A DNA stretch of 64,000 nucleotides, taken from contig OX365952.1 in the NCBI GenBank assembly GCA_947247005.1, forward strand, positions 41,954,722 to 42,018,721, read 5' to 3'. The position numbers and the translations under genes are program-made. Below are positions 48,826-60,899 of the stretch, in pieces. This stretch comes from Spisula solida. Lineage: Eukaryota; Mollusca; Bivalvia; Venerida; Mactridae. The first letter of the stretch is position 1. Every line of letters starts with the position of its first letter. The notes under the pieces are model-generated. The model was not told the DNA's origin. It was given only the letters and a program-made list of their open reading frames with translations, and made no database searches.

Positions 48826-51800
48826 TTAGACTAAGGTTTGCCTCCCACTTTGCCTTAAGTTGTAGTTGATCATCATGTAATTCAAATAATCTTCAAATTC
48901 TACAATGTTGTCCAGTGACCCACATGCGTAACAACGATCCTGTTTTATGTCCTCCTCATTTATATCAACTTGAAACTTGGTTTTAACTTCATCAATCCAT
49001 TTCTTCCATTGTTGAGAATGTTTATTTAATTTGACCATCCCAGGGTTCAGTTGTGCTGTTACTTCGTATTTGACCTGTTGTAAGTAAGAAATATATACGA
49101 GGGGTGATCAACAAATATGCGGAAAAATACTCTGAAATCATTTTTAAATGACCAATATTGCTGAAACTCTGTCATATAATAGATTGGATTATTAGAAATA
49201 CGTATCTATTACAAGAGGGCCCTAAGGGCCCAAGGTCGCTCTCCTGTCATAGTAGTTCACGCAGGCCCCTATGGTGACCTAAGAAATCATTTACAACTTC
49301 TAAGATTCAACTAAATGCAGCCTCTTATTGCATGTAAAAGGTAACCAACAGGCTTGTTATTTACATCAGGTAACCGAAATTTACAGATAAGCCAAAATTT
49401 TGACCTCTAGCGTACCCTACACAAGGTTTTTCTATGGTTTGACCTAGTGACCTAATTTTTGACTCCGGATGACCCAATATAGAACGTAACCAAGATTGTG
49501 TTAAGATGATCATTGTGACCACATTTCATAAATATTTAGCCAACATTGTGACCTCTAGCGACTACACTTGGTTTCTATGATTTTACCTTGTGACCTATTT
49601 ATTTACCTCGGATGACCCAATATCAAACTTGACCTACATTTTGTGGAGATGATCATTGTGGCCAAATTGCATGACCATTAGACTAAAATTGTTACCTCTA
49701 TTGACTACACAAGGGTTTTCTATGATTTGACCTAGTGACCTAGTTTTTGACTCCAGATGACCCAATATTGAACTTGACCTACATTTGGTAAGATAATCAT
49801 TGTGGCCAAGTTGCATAAAAATTAGGTCAAAATTGTGACCTCCAGTGTCTACACAAGCAAATTGAGGATGGACGATGGATGAAGAGTGATCACAAAAACT
49901 CACCCTGTCTCTATGTGACAGGTGAGCTAAAAACAAAGCACACGTCCACAATCATGATAACAGCTCGACTTTTTAAATTTTCATCGAGTTGAGCCAAAAA
50001 TAAGAATTTGAGCCAATATCAAAAACAATATATTATTTAATCATTGTTTAATCAAATTTATGCCAGTTTTCGATATACATGCAAGATCTTTGGTCAGAAA
50101 TAGTTTAAAAAAGAACTCGCAGCGATCAAGTCTTTTGATTCCTGGGCCTGGAATACTTCCATGAAATTTGACATAATTAATGTAAATTTTCTTCTTGTGG
50201 GGAGGTGGAATACAGTCCATGAAAACTGGTTGTTGAGAAACGGCGTTTAGCCCTAATAAAAGATACACATGAACAGTACATTTATTGTTTGTCAATACTT
50301 ACTTCAATAGGAGGTTCAACATCAGTATCCACTTTAGCTGAACTAGCTACTTCTTCCGTAGCATCCAATGTTGTCATAGTATCTACTTTAGCTGGAATAG
50401 CTACTTTTATTGGCATATCTAATTTTGTAGGATCATCTTCTTTTGTTTGAGTAGCTTCTTTTGTTGGAATATCTATTTTTGTTGGAGTATGCACTTTTGT
50501 TTGAGTAGCTACCTGCGTTGGATTTTCCATTTTTGCTGAAGTGGCTATTTTTGTTGTAGTATCAACTTCCGATGGAGTATCCCTAGTTACACTGTTTGTA
50601 AATGTCTGTGTTTGTTTCTCATGGATACTTGCCAAGCTTGCCCTAGATGAGCTGTAAAATATTATTTTCTTAACTTATATACAATCATGATTCTAGCAGT
50701 TGTAAAACATCTGCCTGATTCCAGGGTACTGTTTTATCAAAGCACTTACAGAAACCTTTATAATTATGTAACATATGCAAATTGTGATAAAAGGTTGTTC
50801 CATAGCCTATTATGCTTCAGTTAATGAGCTCTACAAATCACATCTGTAAGTTAATTAGGAATTTAAATTTGAGTGTTTAAGTATATCTTAGGTGCTTTGA
50901 TAAAACAATACCCAGGAGTATAAAATACAGGATCAGTTTAATCTCACTCAAGGAGGTATTAAATTTACTGAATCACTGAAGTCTGGCTATTATAACATGT
51001 CAATCAGCACTCTAGTATGTGAAGTTGAAATAAGGGACATGAGTTTCAAGTAAGGGACACAAGTTAAACTCTGCACAATATTTTCATTTCATCACAGTGA
51101 TATAAGTCCAGCCAAAGTTTGATGATATACTCGTATGTGCAAATATTACAGTTGAGCTGTAGCTAAGACTGAACTATTTCATGAAATAATACCGAAACAA
51201 ATTAACATTGTAGTTCTGGTAACATGCTGAAAATGAATAGGGTAGGTAGGAAGGAAATTTTTATTTTTCAGAATTATTTTCTTAATTTGATGCACTGGAA
51301 ACCAACAATCCATTGTAATTTCCGGCAAAATTCCAATATAATGTTTAGGGAAGGGGCAAAAAACTAGGTTTGGTAGAACAATATCATTTGGTTTCGGCTA
51401 ATTTTAAATGTACTTAATTAAATTTTTAATCAGAAATCATACCTGGAACTCTTGTCATTGTTCTGTTGTTCTAAGCTGTCCTCAAGTTCAGCTAAATAAG
51501 CTTCTACAGATTTTAAAGCATCTTGTGATTTTCCAATTAGATCAAAAGTAGCATGAGGTTTTGTTTTCTTCTTAAAATTTGCCATATCTGTAAAACAGGA
51601 TAATGGGTTTAAAATGACTCACAACTAAACATATGAGGTCTGTGCTTGAAACTCAGACTTCTTTCAATGATTCTAAATTTGGAACAAACAATTATTATAA
51701 ACCAACTAATTTTGCGTATACAAATGTTCGCGTTTTTCCGATAGCCAGCATATTTGTGGCTATAATTAATTAGTTGCATTTTAAGTATTTTTCAAGTTTG

Positions 51801-54800
51801 GAACATATTCATGGATATTTAATATCGTGAATTTTATGCCCCTTGCAAATTTAAATCGCGCAAAGTAATTTGTTTGTTTACAGTACTGCTCAGTCCAACT
51901 GTGTCTCATGGACTTCCTTGACATCTGCTTTATATCAGACTGTATATAGTCATCTATATCTGGGCTGGTAATCACAAAACATCTTAAGGAAAACTTAAAT
52001 ATTTAAGTTAAAAAATTGAGCTGCACAAATTTCTCAAGAAACGAAGAATAACCCATGTTTTCTTTGTGATTATTGTAGCTCTTTACATAATGCTTCTAAA
52101 CTATGTAAACAGTGATAATTTCGATTTTCCTGTTTAGCTAATTCTAAGATTTTAAGAAAATTCTAAGTTTTCTCTTAAGATTTTTTGTGATACCACCCCT
52201 GACCTTCATAGTGACCTAGAGTAAAAGGTCATATAAAGGTCATGAATGACACAGAGTCTGTGGATACGGACTCAGTAGATAAATAGTTCTAATGTATACA
52301 AATTATAAATCAGTAACTATGCATTTATTAAACAGAATTTGTTTTAAGAAATTATGTATCCAATGACTGGCTAATTTTAAATAAGACAGTTTAGAATGTA
52401 CATGGAAAAGAGAAGTATTTGTACGTGATCTACGGAAGCCATATATTCAGATATCAGTCTTCAAAACCTAGTCTTAATACCTCACTGAACTTGAAAGCAA
52501 GTACCGGTATGGCAGCTACTGTTAACTTGACATATTTATTAGTATAATTATTCATCAATTGTGGATTTAATTTCGTGGATGACCTCTATCCCCCATGAAT
52601 ATTAATATAGTACATGTACATACAAACCTAATTTAAGCAGTGTAGCAGCACTATAAACAACGTCCTCACTACTAACTACAAGGTGTACTTCTTCTAGCCA
52701 GGGAAACACTTTTGTTCTGCTGAAAAACTCTACAATTGTCACAACCTGCTGCTCCTCTGGTACACCCGTCTGTTTGTCTGTATAAATAAAATATAAGTAG
52801 AAACAACAAGAGCTCCATGCGGGTGTTTGTCACAGAAACATTACTCCAAACTATGCTTAAGAGAGTTATGGTTCTTGGGCATTGCACTGTAACAAAATGT
52901 GATTCTTTCAACTATGAAGTTTCAAAATGATATCTCCAATACTGTTAGAGTTCTGGCATGGACAAGAATAAAGTATGAAAGATTACAAAGGGAATAACTC
53001 CAAAAATATGCAATAAACAATTATGGTAAATAGGCACTGAACTTTCCCTAAATGAGATCTTTTCATCTATGAAGTTTCAAACTGATATCTATAATTAAAT
53101 AAGACTATAATACTGTATGAGTTATGACCTGGACAAGGATTAAGTATCAACAATTACAAAGGGCCATAACTCCAAAAATACGTAATAAAGAGTTATGGTC
53201 CTTGGTTTATGAATACTTGGTTCCAAGCTACCAATATCAAGTTGCATTGAAATCTGACCAATGGTTTAAGAAGAATTAGCCAGACAAACTTTGTGACTAA
53301 AAATATGAGGGGTGACTCAGAATTAACCAGACAGAAATATGAAGAGGTGATCAAGAATTAACCAGACAAAAATACAAGGAGAGATAAAAAATTAACCAGA
53401 CAGAAATACAAGGGATGATCCAGAATTAACAGGACCATGTTTGTATTTATGTTACAGGACTGGAAGAGTTACGTAAAACAGTTACCTGTACATATAGCCA
53501 TCACTGTGATCCTCTCAGAGTTCATCTTAGCGTGCAATATTTTGTTTTCTAAGCAATCTTTCAATAACTGTACAGATCGGACAATACCAACATGTATCTC
53601 ATCATTCCATGATGGACAATCCTTGTCGGATGCCCGCTTCATACTCACACCTAACATCAAACATATAAACAGTGATTTGTATCCATAAAACAGAATTTTA
53701 TAATTATAGGATTTTATACCATTTTTCAAATGTGGCTGACGGTTGACCATAACCAAGTTTTTCTAGAATTAACACTCCATACTAATTTGCTTTCCTACAA
53801 GTAACTCACAGTTATTACCCATATGGCAAAGACACAGACCTCTGGGTTACCAACCAGTTCATCTCTAGTTGGGTGGAAAAAACTTGAAAGCTTTTCAGAA
53901 ATAACCAATTGAAGTGTACTGACCAAAAATCAAACCTTGGACCTCTTGATCAATAGCAAAGGGAATTATCTACTCGACCATATAAGAGAGTTCAGATTTG
54001 CTAAGAGTTTGTAAAGTAGATTGATGCTAAGATCTCATTGTAACAATGTTGAAGATGGCATGGAGAGGTATGATGATCTCATGTTTGTAGGGCTCAAAAT
54101 AACTGACATGTGTTTTTTTACAGGATACATGTATCAACAAATAGTGACATAAAGTTGCAACATACCTTCACCTCTGAAGAGTAGCTTCACAACGTAAGAA
54201 GGAGGGGTACCATAGTCAGAGTGTGTGACAATCTTCACACACACGTGTCCCAAATCTTTGTCAAGAGATCTGAGATCTAAAAGACAATATCACACCATAA
54301 TAAGAGAGCCACAAATTGCTCTATTAGCAAACTGAACTAGAGCTGTCACCAATTGTCAAGACTAATATACCTTCCCAGCCCCTCGTCAGCAAAGGGTCAT
54401 AATTCTGGCACAAGGAGTTAGTACAACAAGCAGAATCCAGTATCACAACTCGCCGAGTGTGGGTATAATAATATGAGCGAAATTCCCACCTTTACAATTG
54501 AATAATATCTTCTCTCAAGCATTTTGCACAAATGTCAATTAGTTACAGAATATGATAATTGCATCGTTATACGATTAAGTCACATCACAACAGAAATTTG
54601 GTCAATAAATTGTGATTTTATTCATGTTTTGTACATTAAATTAAAGCTATACACAGGTACCCTAGAAGACTTTGAAAATGTCAATAGCTGTGTAAAGGAT
54701 ACATCTAGTTTTTGGTTAAGATTTTAGGTTGACCAAAGTGCACACAATGCTTTTAACATTATTTTCTGTAACTGACCAACCAAGATGATTATTAGTCCCC

Positions 54801-57800
54801 TACCAGTTTTTGACCGGAGGGGACAATTGGTTTTTCCTCCGTCCATCTGTCCGTCAGTCAGTCATCCGTCTGTCATTCCGTCAAAAAATCTAGATCCTGA
54901 CATAACTCAAACAGTTTCCAAGCTAGGTTTATGAAACTTGGTATGTGAATAGGGGAAAAATAAGGGGATAATGCACGTCCAGAAATATTGATTTCGACCA
55001 AAATTGTGCTGGCTATGGCAACAGAAACATTGACAAGAGATGTTTGTAAAACACGTATGTCCCCATGGCAGCCCAATAGTCAGAAATGGTAAAGGTTGTA
55101 GTGACCTTGACCTTTGACCTCATCGAATGTTGCTGACAAACCTCCATGTAAAGTTTGAAGATCCTAGGTCAAGCGTTCTTGAGTTATTGAACGGAAACCA
55201 TTTAAAAAGTCAGAAATGGTAAATAACAGTGACCTTTGATCTACTGACCTCAAAATCTCAAAATCAATAGGGGTCATCTACTGTTGCTGACCAACATACA
55301 TGTAAAGTTTGAAGATCCTAGGTCAAAGAGTTCTTGAGTTACTGAACGGAAACCATTTAAACAGTCAGAAATGGTAAAGGTCACAGTGACCTTGACCTTT
55401 GACCTACTGACCTTAAAATCAATAGGGGTCATCTACTGTTGCTGACCAACCAATATGTAAAGTTTGCAGATCCTAGGTAAAAGCCTTCTAGAGTTATTGA
55501 ACGGAAACCGTTTATACAACCAACAGACCGATCGACCGACAGACCAACAGACCGACCGACCTACAGACCAACAGACCGACCGACCTACAGACATGTGCAA
55601 AGCAATATACCCCCTCATCAAAGATGAAGGGCATAACAATGGCTTAAAACTGGTAGGGGACTTCTGTATTGCTTGCAATTCTTAATTACTTGTTCTCCCT
55701 TCGAACTTAAATATAACACAAACCCTATATATAAGTTTACATTACATGGACAACAAACCTGAAGTCACAATGGGTTTGTTCTGTTTTGTTTCTTTTCCAA
55801 ATGACTTGGAATGTCGCCAGACTTCATCTATAAAAACCTAAAACACAGAAGTGGCAAAAGGTAATAGTAATCAAAGTGGGGGAGCTTATTATGCATTGTA
55901 GTACAATTTCCTGATTGGTATATTTATGTAGTATTTTGTTCTTTGTAGAATACAGTTGTGAATTGCAATTTTTATAACCATATATATTAATCTGATTTTT
56001 CCAGTTGAGGTTCATATCAAATTGAACCCCAAAAAGTGCTCTGAATCAGACAAGTCAATTTGATTTGTGCTAAGTGTAGATAGACGCCTAGATTTAATTG
56101 AGTTTTATTTGTAGCATTAATTGTCATTGTTTCATTGTTTTGGCCTTTAGTGCCATCAAATTGTTTTGACACCATGAATTTATTTTGTCTATATTTTTGA
56201 AGGTTAGTTTGAACTTTGACATAAGATTGAAACTAGGTCATTCAGCATTTTTATTGCTGAAACTAGGGCATTCCAATTTTTTATATAGCTGAAACTAGGT
56301 CATTCCGCTGGGGATTAGGCTTTCGATGTTTTGAGAGCTGAAACTTGGACTATCATTGGTTGGGTACATTTTCTTGTTCAGTTATGTGTTGGGCATTGTG
56401 TTGTGTAATTGTGGTATGTGATGTTTTTATGTTTTCTATGCTCAGCTTGTTAAGTTGAGAGATGCCTTCCCTGTTCGAGTTTCTATTATCTTTTTTACCA
56501 GTGGCTGTTAGAGTAGTGATCACAGCTATACTATATATATACACATACAGGGTGTTAAAAAAGTTCGTTCTCAAAGTTTAAGTTTCTATAGCTTATTTTT
56601 CTGACATCAGAAGAATGTAAAATGGTATGGTTCAATTCCAGATGGTTCTACATTTGTTCTAATATCTCTTGTATTGAATGAAGCTATTACAGTAATATAA
56701 TGAAATTGTACATTGTTCACATAGCTCAGACAAAATTGAGTATGAATTTAATTTTGAGAACAAACTTTTTTAACACCCTGTATACCTACCGCCTCAGTTT
56801 CTACATCCCCTGTAACAACACACTTGATTTTCTTCAAACTTGGTTTCACACACGTAGAACAGAAGTCATTGACAGCGTTCAGCATACACGCAGCTACTTC
56901 ACGTCTTGGATAAGCCAGTCTTCCCACACCAAATGCTGGGAATGATAATTTAGTGAAGTTCTCCCTCTCCGCCTGGGAGAGACATTTCTTAACACACTTC
57001 TCAATGTCCTGTAAGATACATAGTTACACATACTAAATCTCTTATTCTCCTATTTCTTAAAACAACTAGAAATGTGTCCACAAGACACGGATGCCCCCGC
57101 TAAAAGCTTTCATCAAACACCTAAGAATAAAGTTATGCAAATGGAATAATATGAAATATGAATTTGAAATATAGTTTGTAATTGCTTAAATGTGACATTG
57201 ACCACAAGACAAGAGCTGGGTATGTGTGACCTTGACATTTGAGCTAGGGATCTCAGGGTGTGAATGTGGATGTTACAAAGTAATTTTTAAATCCTGAATG
57301 AAATAACATTTGACCACGAAGTGTGACCTTGACCTTAGAGCTAGGGACCTGGGTCTTGCGCAAGACACATCGTTTTTATGTGGTGAACATTTGTACCAAG
57401 TATAATAAATATCCAATAAGAAATGACATAGTTGCAGAGCGGACACGAATATCATGCCTATTTGGGCCATTTAACCTTTGACCTCTAAATGTTACCTTGA
57501 TCTTTGAGCTAGGGACTGACATACGAGGGGTGATCAATATATTCGTGGACTTTTCATCTAGCAATGTTGTTTTGTCAGCAAGGCTCAAAAGCAAATTAGC
57601 ATTGTTCAGTGTAGGATATCTCTGACCAAATGCACCTATAACATAGTTTTATTCAAGTAATGGGTGCGTGACGCAGGCCGTCACATGCCGTCATTCCAAG
57701 CGTCACCATTTGAGCAGCACCAAGCTCCTTTCTGGACTCATATCTGACCCACTGTATACAATTTATTTATTTTTAATGCAGAAAAAGGTCATAAATAGCC

Positions 57801-60796
57801 AACTCTGGAAAGTAAGGCGGAATATAAATTGTCTCGCTGCGTTACTGAACTTAAAACTCTGAAAAAGGCGGTTGGCTTCACATGGTTGCATCATCCCGAT
57901 GAAGAAGGAATCATGATCTAACTAATTTAGGGCGCAATTTCTAAATACTTCCTTTCATTATTGTTTTGAAATCTATACTGATTTAAGAGTTCGCCAGGAA
58001 CATATCTTTCAGAAATATGCCTCTTATTTCTCAGAAATTAAGGAGGACTACCCCTAACTCTGTCTTAATTCTTCCGTTTATTCTTATTTTACCATGGCGT
58101 AAGTTTGACAGAGTCCCTACAATCACATAAACAACGATATCATGTGTAGATCACTGATTTGGAGTGCAAAAAATCCCCATACATGTTGGTCAAGTCATCT
58201 TCGAGCTGTCGCAAGGATTTACAAGTTAGGCGTTAATCTTTATGAAAGGCGGTTGCTCTGTGATTATTTATTGTCCGCCACGCTCGACAGCGCGCGCTGC
58301 ACCTTAGTCACAATAAGTGACGTCATCAAGAACATTGTGATGTCACAATATAATTAATTAATTAAAACACTAGATAATTGATATATCTTTATTGCCTGGT
58401 AATTTCATTGTTCTAGAATCAATATTTAAAAAGTTAGAAGGAAAGTCTACGAATATATTAATCACCCCTCGTAGTTACAGAGAGGACACGAATCACATGC
58501 CTATTTGAGCCTTTTAACCTTTGACCTCTAAGTGTGACTTTGACCTTTGAGCTAGGGACCTAGGTGTTGCGCATGACACATCATCTTGATGTGGTCAACA
58601 TTTGTACTAAGTATTATAAATAGCCAATAACAAATGACATAGTTACAGAGCGGACACGAATCACATGCCTATTTGAGCCTTTTAAACTTTGACCTCTAAA
58701 TGTGACCTTGACCTTTGAGCTAGGGACCTGGGTCTTTCGCATGACACATTGTCATGTTGTGGTGAACATTTGTACCAAGTATTATAAATATCCAATAAGA
58801 AATGACATAGTTATAGAGCCGACACGATTTCACAATTTTCATACACACACATACACACGGTGAACACTATATGCCCTTCCGCCATTTCATGGCGCGGGCA
58901 TAATAAATTATTTTACTTTTGACTGAATAGAATATCAGTACATGAACAGTGTAACCTCTGTAGAGCAACACACTTTGGGAAACACAAAGTTTGGTTGTTG
59001 TATAGAGACTGTTGCTGTGAAGAGGTAAATGTAATTATAGTAAACAGTTATTTAATGAAAAAAATTGTCATGTCACTAAAGAGAGACAGTTGCTCAAGTG
59101 AGGGTCGCCAAGAAGAGGGTGCACTGTGGTTAAAAGATATGGTTGATTGTTGATTGAGGTCTATAACAAACATATGCAACACACCTATATAGCACTCATA
59201 TACATGCATAATATATTCTAACAATTTCACCTATATAAACACTCAGATCGTCATCTTAGATCAACTGAAAATGGTGAACTCAATATTCCTAAACCACGGC
59301 TCGAGTTTTACCGCAAGTCCTTAAATTATTCAGGGCCAGTCATTTGGAATGTCATCCCAAAACAAATACGTACTTCAAAAACACTCAAACAATTCAAAAA
59401 CTCCTATCTACAGTGGATGTACTCTGGCCACATGATGTAACATTTACATGTTTCATAACATTACGCTATTAATTATATCTACAAATTACAGTGTTGAATT
59501 TTGTATATCATAATTATTTACCATTACCTTAACATTGTGCTTTGTTTTGCATCTTTATTATTGACTCCATGAGTTTTTCTGTTATGTTTTTCTTTTGCTC
59601 ATAATTATCATGTATTCCTGTAAATGATTGTATATATCCCATGTTGATGTGGACCATATTGAAAATTGGTCTAGAACCAAATATGTCATCCACTATAAAT
59701 AAAGTCGTTATTATTATTATTATTATTATTATTTTAAACATAGAGGAAACCAAGATGTGCATGAATTACCAATAAAACACAGATATGGTAAACAACCTAA
59801 TAGCATTCTGTGGAAGAAAATAGTGCAGTGGGTTAATATGTATTGATGTGTTGTCTAATGCTGAATATTGGGTATGTTAGAATTGAAATAATGAATATGT
59901 ACCGGTGTTTTATCTATAATAAAGCACAGTTGCTTGTTCAGAAGCGTTCTTTTAATCACTTGAGCAACCCACTTGTGATTCAATTACTATGTATCCGAAC
60001 TGGTGACTGTGCTTTATTCTACGATAAAACACATATACATATTCATTAGCTCTTAAACTCGCTTATAAAGCACATACTACAGTAAAGTTCCGCTAATAAG
60101 ACCACTTTGATTACTTTGAAATCATGCAGATTTTTGCCAGTTTAAGGTCCCAATGTATTAAATTTAGAACAAACAAGACTGCGTTCAATAAACGCTTATG
60201 CCCCCTGTGGAAGCCTTGTCCATAAATAAGTCTAAGTCCAAAATTAGGTCAAGGTGAAGGTCAAAATGGGGTTAGGTGATACTGGCGTGTGGAGAGTGTT
60301 CATACACAACATCCATGCAAGTATGAAAGCTTTGTAGCAAGCCATATTAATGCTAGAAGAAACGGTCAATTTGGGTTAACCAGGACGGACGGACGGACGA
60401 ACGGACGAACGGACGGACGGACAGGTGAATCACTATAAGCCTCCCGATCTATCGATACGGGGGCATAAAAAGGTCCGCTAATAAGACCGATTCGCTATTA
60501 AGACCACCTTTTTGACTGGTCTTATTAGCGGAACTTCACTGTATAACACATACCTGTCTATAGCAATTGCTGTCATATTTTTTCAAAGCTATATGGAAGA
60601 TTTTCTTAAATCCACACTTGCTCTTTTCTAGCTGGTAAGCATTGGTTACAGCCACATCACCAAATGCTATTCCGGTTGGATAATCATCGTTACATTGATC
60701 CTGTATCTTTGACCCAGCTTGATGAAGTATGGATTTGGATAAAGCTCCTTCATCCAACTTTAGCCTTCTGTTGGTTGTATTTACAAAAACATCTGC
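48826..60796 (-). CDS. Macrodomain protein (PARP14-type macrodomain), 3' nine exons, 569 aa to the stop
   Basis: Exons in transcript order: 60554-60796, 56790-57008, 55759-55837, 54166-54276, 53486-53650, 52628-52777, 51443-51587, 50303-50651, 48826-49074. All junctions are GT-AG and in phase (1710 nt). Residues 1-180 are a macrodomain lacking its first strands: ADVFVNTTNRRLKLDEGALS is the ADP-ribose-binding VN.TN region, then AGSKIQDQC, GIAFGDVAVTNAYQL, IFHIAL, and SFPAFGVGRLAYPRREVA, the second binding loop. Residues about 218-322 look like the latter half of a second, degenerate macrodomain (ITVMAICTGDKQTGVPE, LEEVHLVVSSEDV); it lacks a visible N-terminal binding loop. Residues 398-481 are about 14 hexapeptides of type TKxAT(Q/P), encoded in one exon. 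The C-terminal 82 residues are unrecognised. No ART or WWE domain follows, so the full protein may be macrodomain-only or carry other domains in the missing 5' part. Known role of the family: binding or removing ADP-ribose. Substrate unknown. Confidence 0.85.
49190..49930. repeat. Dispersed repeat, three tandem copies of about 190 bp
   Basis: The words 'ttctatgatttgacctagtg', 'atgacccaatat.gaacttgacc' and 'gatgatcattgtggccaa' recur three times in order, ending in gatgaagagtgatcacaaa and an 'actcaccctgtc' tail. Related to 20250-20640 and 63090-63280. It lies in the last intron of the macrodomain gene. A single mariner-type terminus (tacgaggggtgatcaac) lies just outside at 49098. Confidence 0.65.
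50721..50916. mobile_element. Short TIR element (about 196 bp) in macrodomain gene intron
   Basis: ccagggtactgttttatcaa at the left is mirrored by ttgataaaacaatacccagg at the right, extended by agcactta / taggtgct. Non-coding. Only about 70 bp separate it from the exon starting at 50651. Confidence 0.75.
51965..52196. mobile_element. Short TIR element (about 230 bp) in macrodomain gene intron
   Basis: ctggtaatcacaaaacatct at the left pairs with agattttttgtgataccacc at the right, each continuing into a 'cttaag' word. Non-coding. Confidence 0.65.
53828..53984 (-). mobile_element. tRNA-derived SINE (copy 3, partial)
   Basis: This aligns with the SINE at 33448-33795: cctctgggttaccaaccagt, 'catctctagttgggtgga', 'ttttcagaaataacca', 'tcaaaccttggacctcttga' and 'tactcgacca'. 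It lies in an intron of the macrodomain gene. Confidence 0.65.
54797..55668. mobile_element. Interspersed repeat 'gtcccctaccagt...actggtaggggac', copy 2, about 870 bp
   Basis: The ends are inverted (gtcccctaccagttttga and aaaactggtaggggac), and the outer flank ttctgtattgcttgcaatt matches that of the copy at 27440-27670. The inside contains three 'tgaccttgacctttgacc' blocks of about 150 bp with 'aataggggtcatctactgt', plus an accgaccgac tract at 55520-55590. The ORF 55464-55685 and its opposite-strand partner are repeat translations. It lies in a macrodomain gene intron. Confidence 0.65.
56546..56782. mobile_element. TIR element (237 bp) inserted 7 nt inside an intron
   Basis: TACAGGGTGTTAAAAAAGTT at the left and, inverted, aacttttttaacaccctgta at the right bound a 237-bp element of Tc1/mariner-like appearance. 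The macrodomain exon ends at 56790 and its donor GTAGGTA occupies 56789-56783, so the element begins at intron base +8. The donor core is intact. Confidence 0.85.
57065..58910. repeat. 'tgaccttgacctttgagctagggacc' repeat cluster interrupted by a TIR element
   Basis: Copies of about 155 bp lie on both sides of the element at 57522-58473: at 57180-57521 and at 58474-58910. They share 'gagcggacacgaatcacatg', 'cctatttgagccttttaa' and 'catttgtaccaagtattata'. The right block ends with cacacacatacacacggtga. Together they look like one earlier repeat into which the TIR element inserted. Confidence 0.65.
57522..58473. mobile_element. TIR element, about 950 bp, mariner-type ends
   Basis: TACGAGGGGTGATCAATATA at the left is mirrored by tatattaatcacccctcgta at the right, extended by ttcgtggactttt / aaagtctacgaa. 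Its ends resemble, but are not identical to, those of the 24736-25764 element and the lone terminus at 49098. ORFs at 57668-57862 and 58142-58357 show no clear transposase motif, so it is taken as a degenerate copy. It splits a 'tgaccttgacctttgag' repeat, which resumes on the other side. Confidence 0.75.
58947..59030. mobile_element. Short inverted-repeat element, family A, truncated copy 3
   Basis: The left end gtgtaacctctgtagagcaa matches the ends of the elements at 32900-33072 and 23988-24157. The right half is decayed (gttgctgtgaagaggtaa). Confidence 0.5.
59225..59732 (+). mobile_element. 3' end of a non-LTR retrotransposon: reverse-transcriptase C-terminus and (tta)n tail
   Basis: An open frame from about 59225 to the TAA near 59438 encodes ELNIPKPRLEFYRKSLNYSG followed by PVIWNVIPKQIRTSKTLKQF and KNSYLQW. 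This matches the C-terminal ending of LINE ORF2 proteins (P..R...+.S..Y.G...WN.LP..IR....L..FK). About 260 bp of 3' UTR follows, then 'aataaagtcg' and a (tta)n tract at 59709-59732, the expected tail microsatellite. The 5' part of the element is missing. It lies in the large intron of the macrodomain gene. Confidence 0.75.
60078..60543. mobile_element. TIR element (466 bp) carrying a nested repeat
   Basis: tacagtaaagttccgctaat at the left is mirrored by attagcggaacttcactgta at the right; both continue as aagaccac. The centre (60196-60469) is a different repeat with its own ends, so the TIR element is the older insertion. Its right end lies 10 bp from the macrodomain exon at 60554. Confidence 0.75.
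60196..60469. mobile_element. Interspersed repeat with 'cttatgccccc ... gggggcataa' ends, nested copy
   Basis: The interior reads 'gtcaaggtgaaggtcaaaat', 'gtgtggagagtgttcata', 'gcaagccat' and a ggacggacggac tract, ending 'ctatcgatacgggggcata'. A very similar copy lies at 62812-63048, with only scattered differences, so both are fairly young. Confidence 0.75.
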
Positions 60797-60899
60797 CTAC
60801 AAATAGATTTTTAGTGGATTAAATTTTATTCTTTTAATTTTTGTTCCAATCCAACTGGTCAGCATTATTTTAGTCATATGGGGACTACCATGTTAAAAA

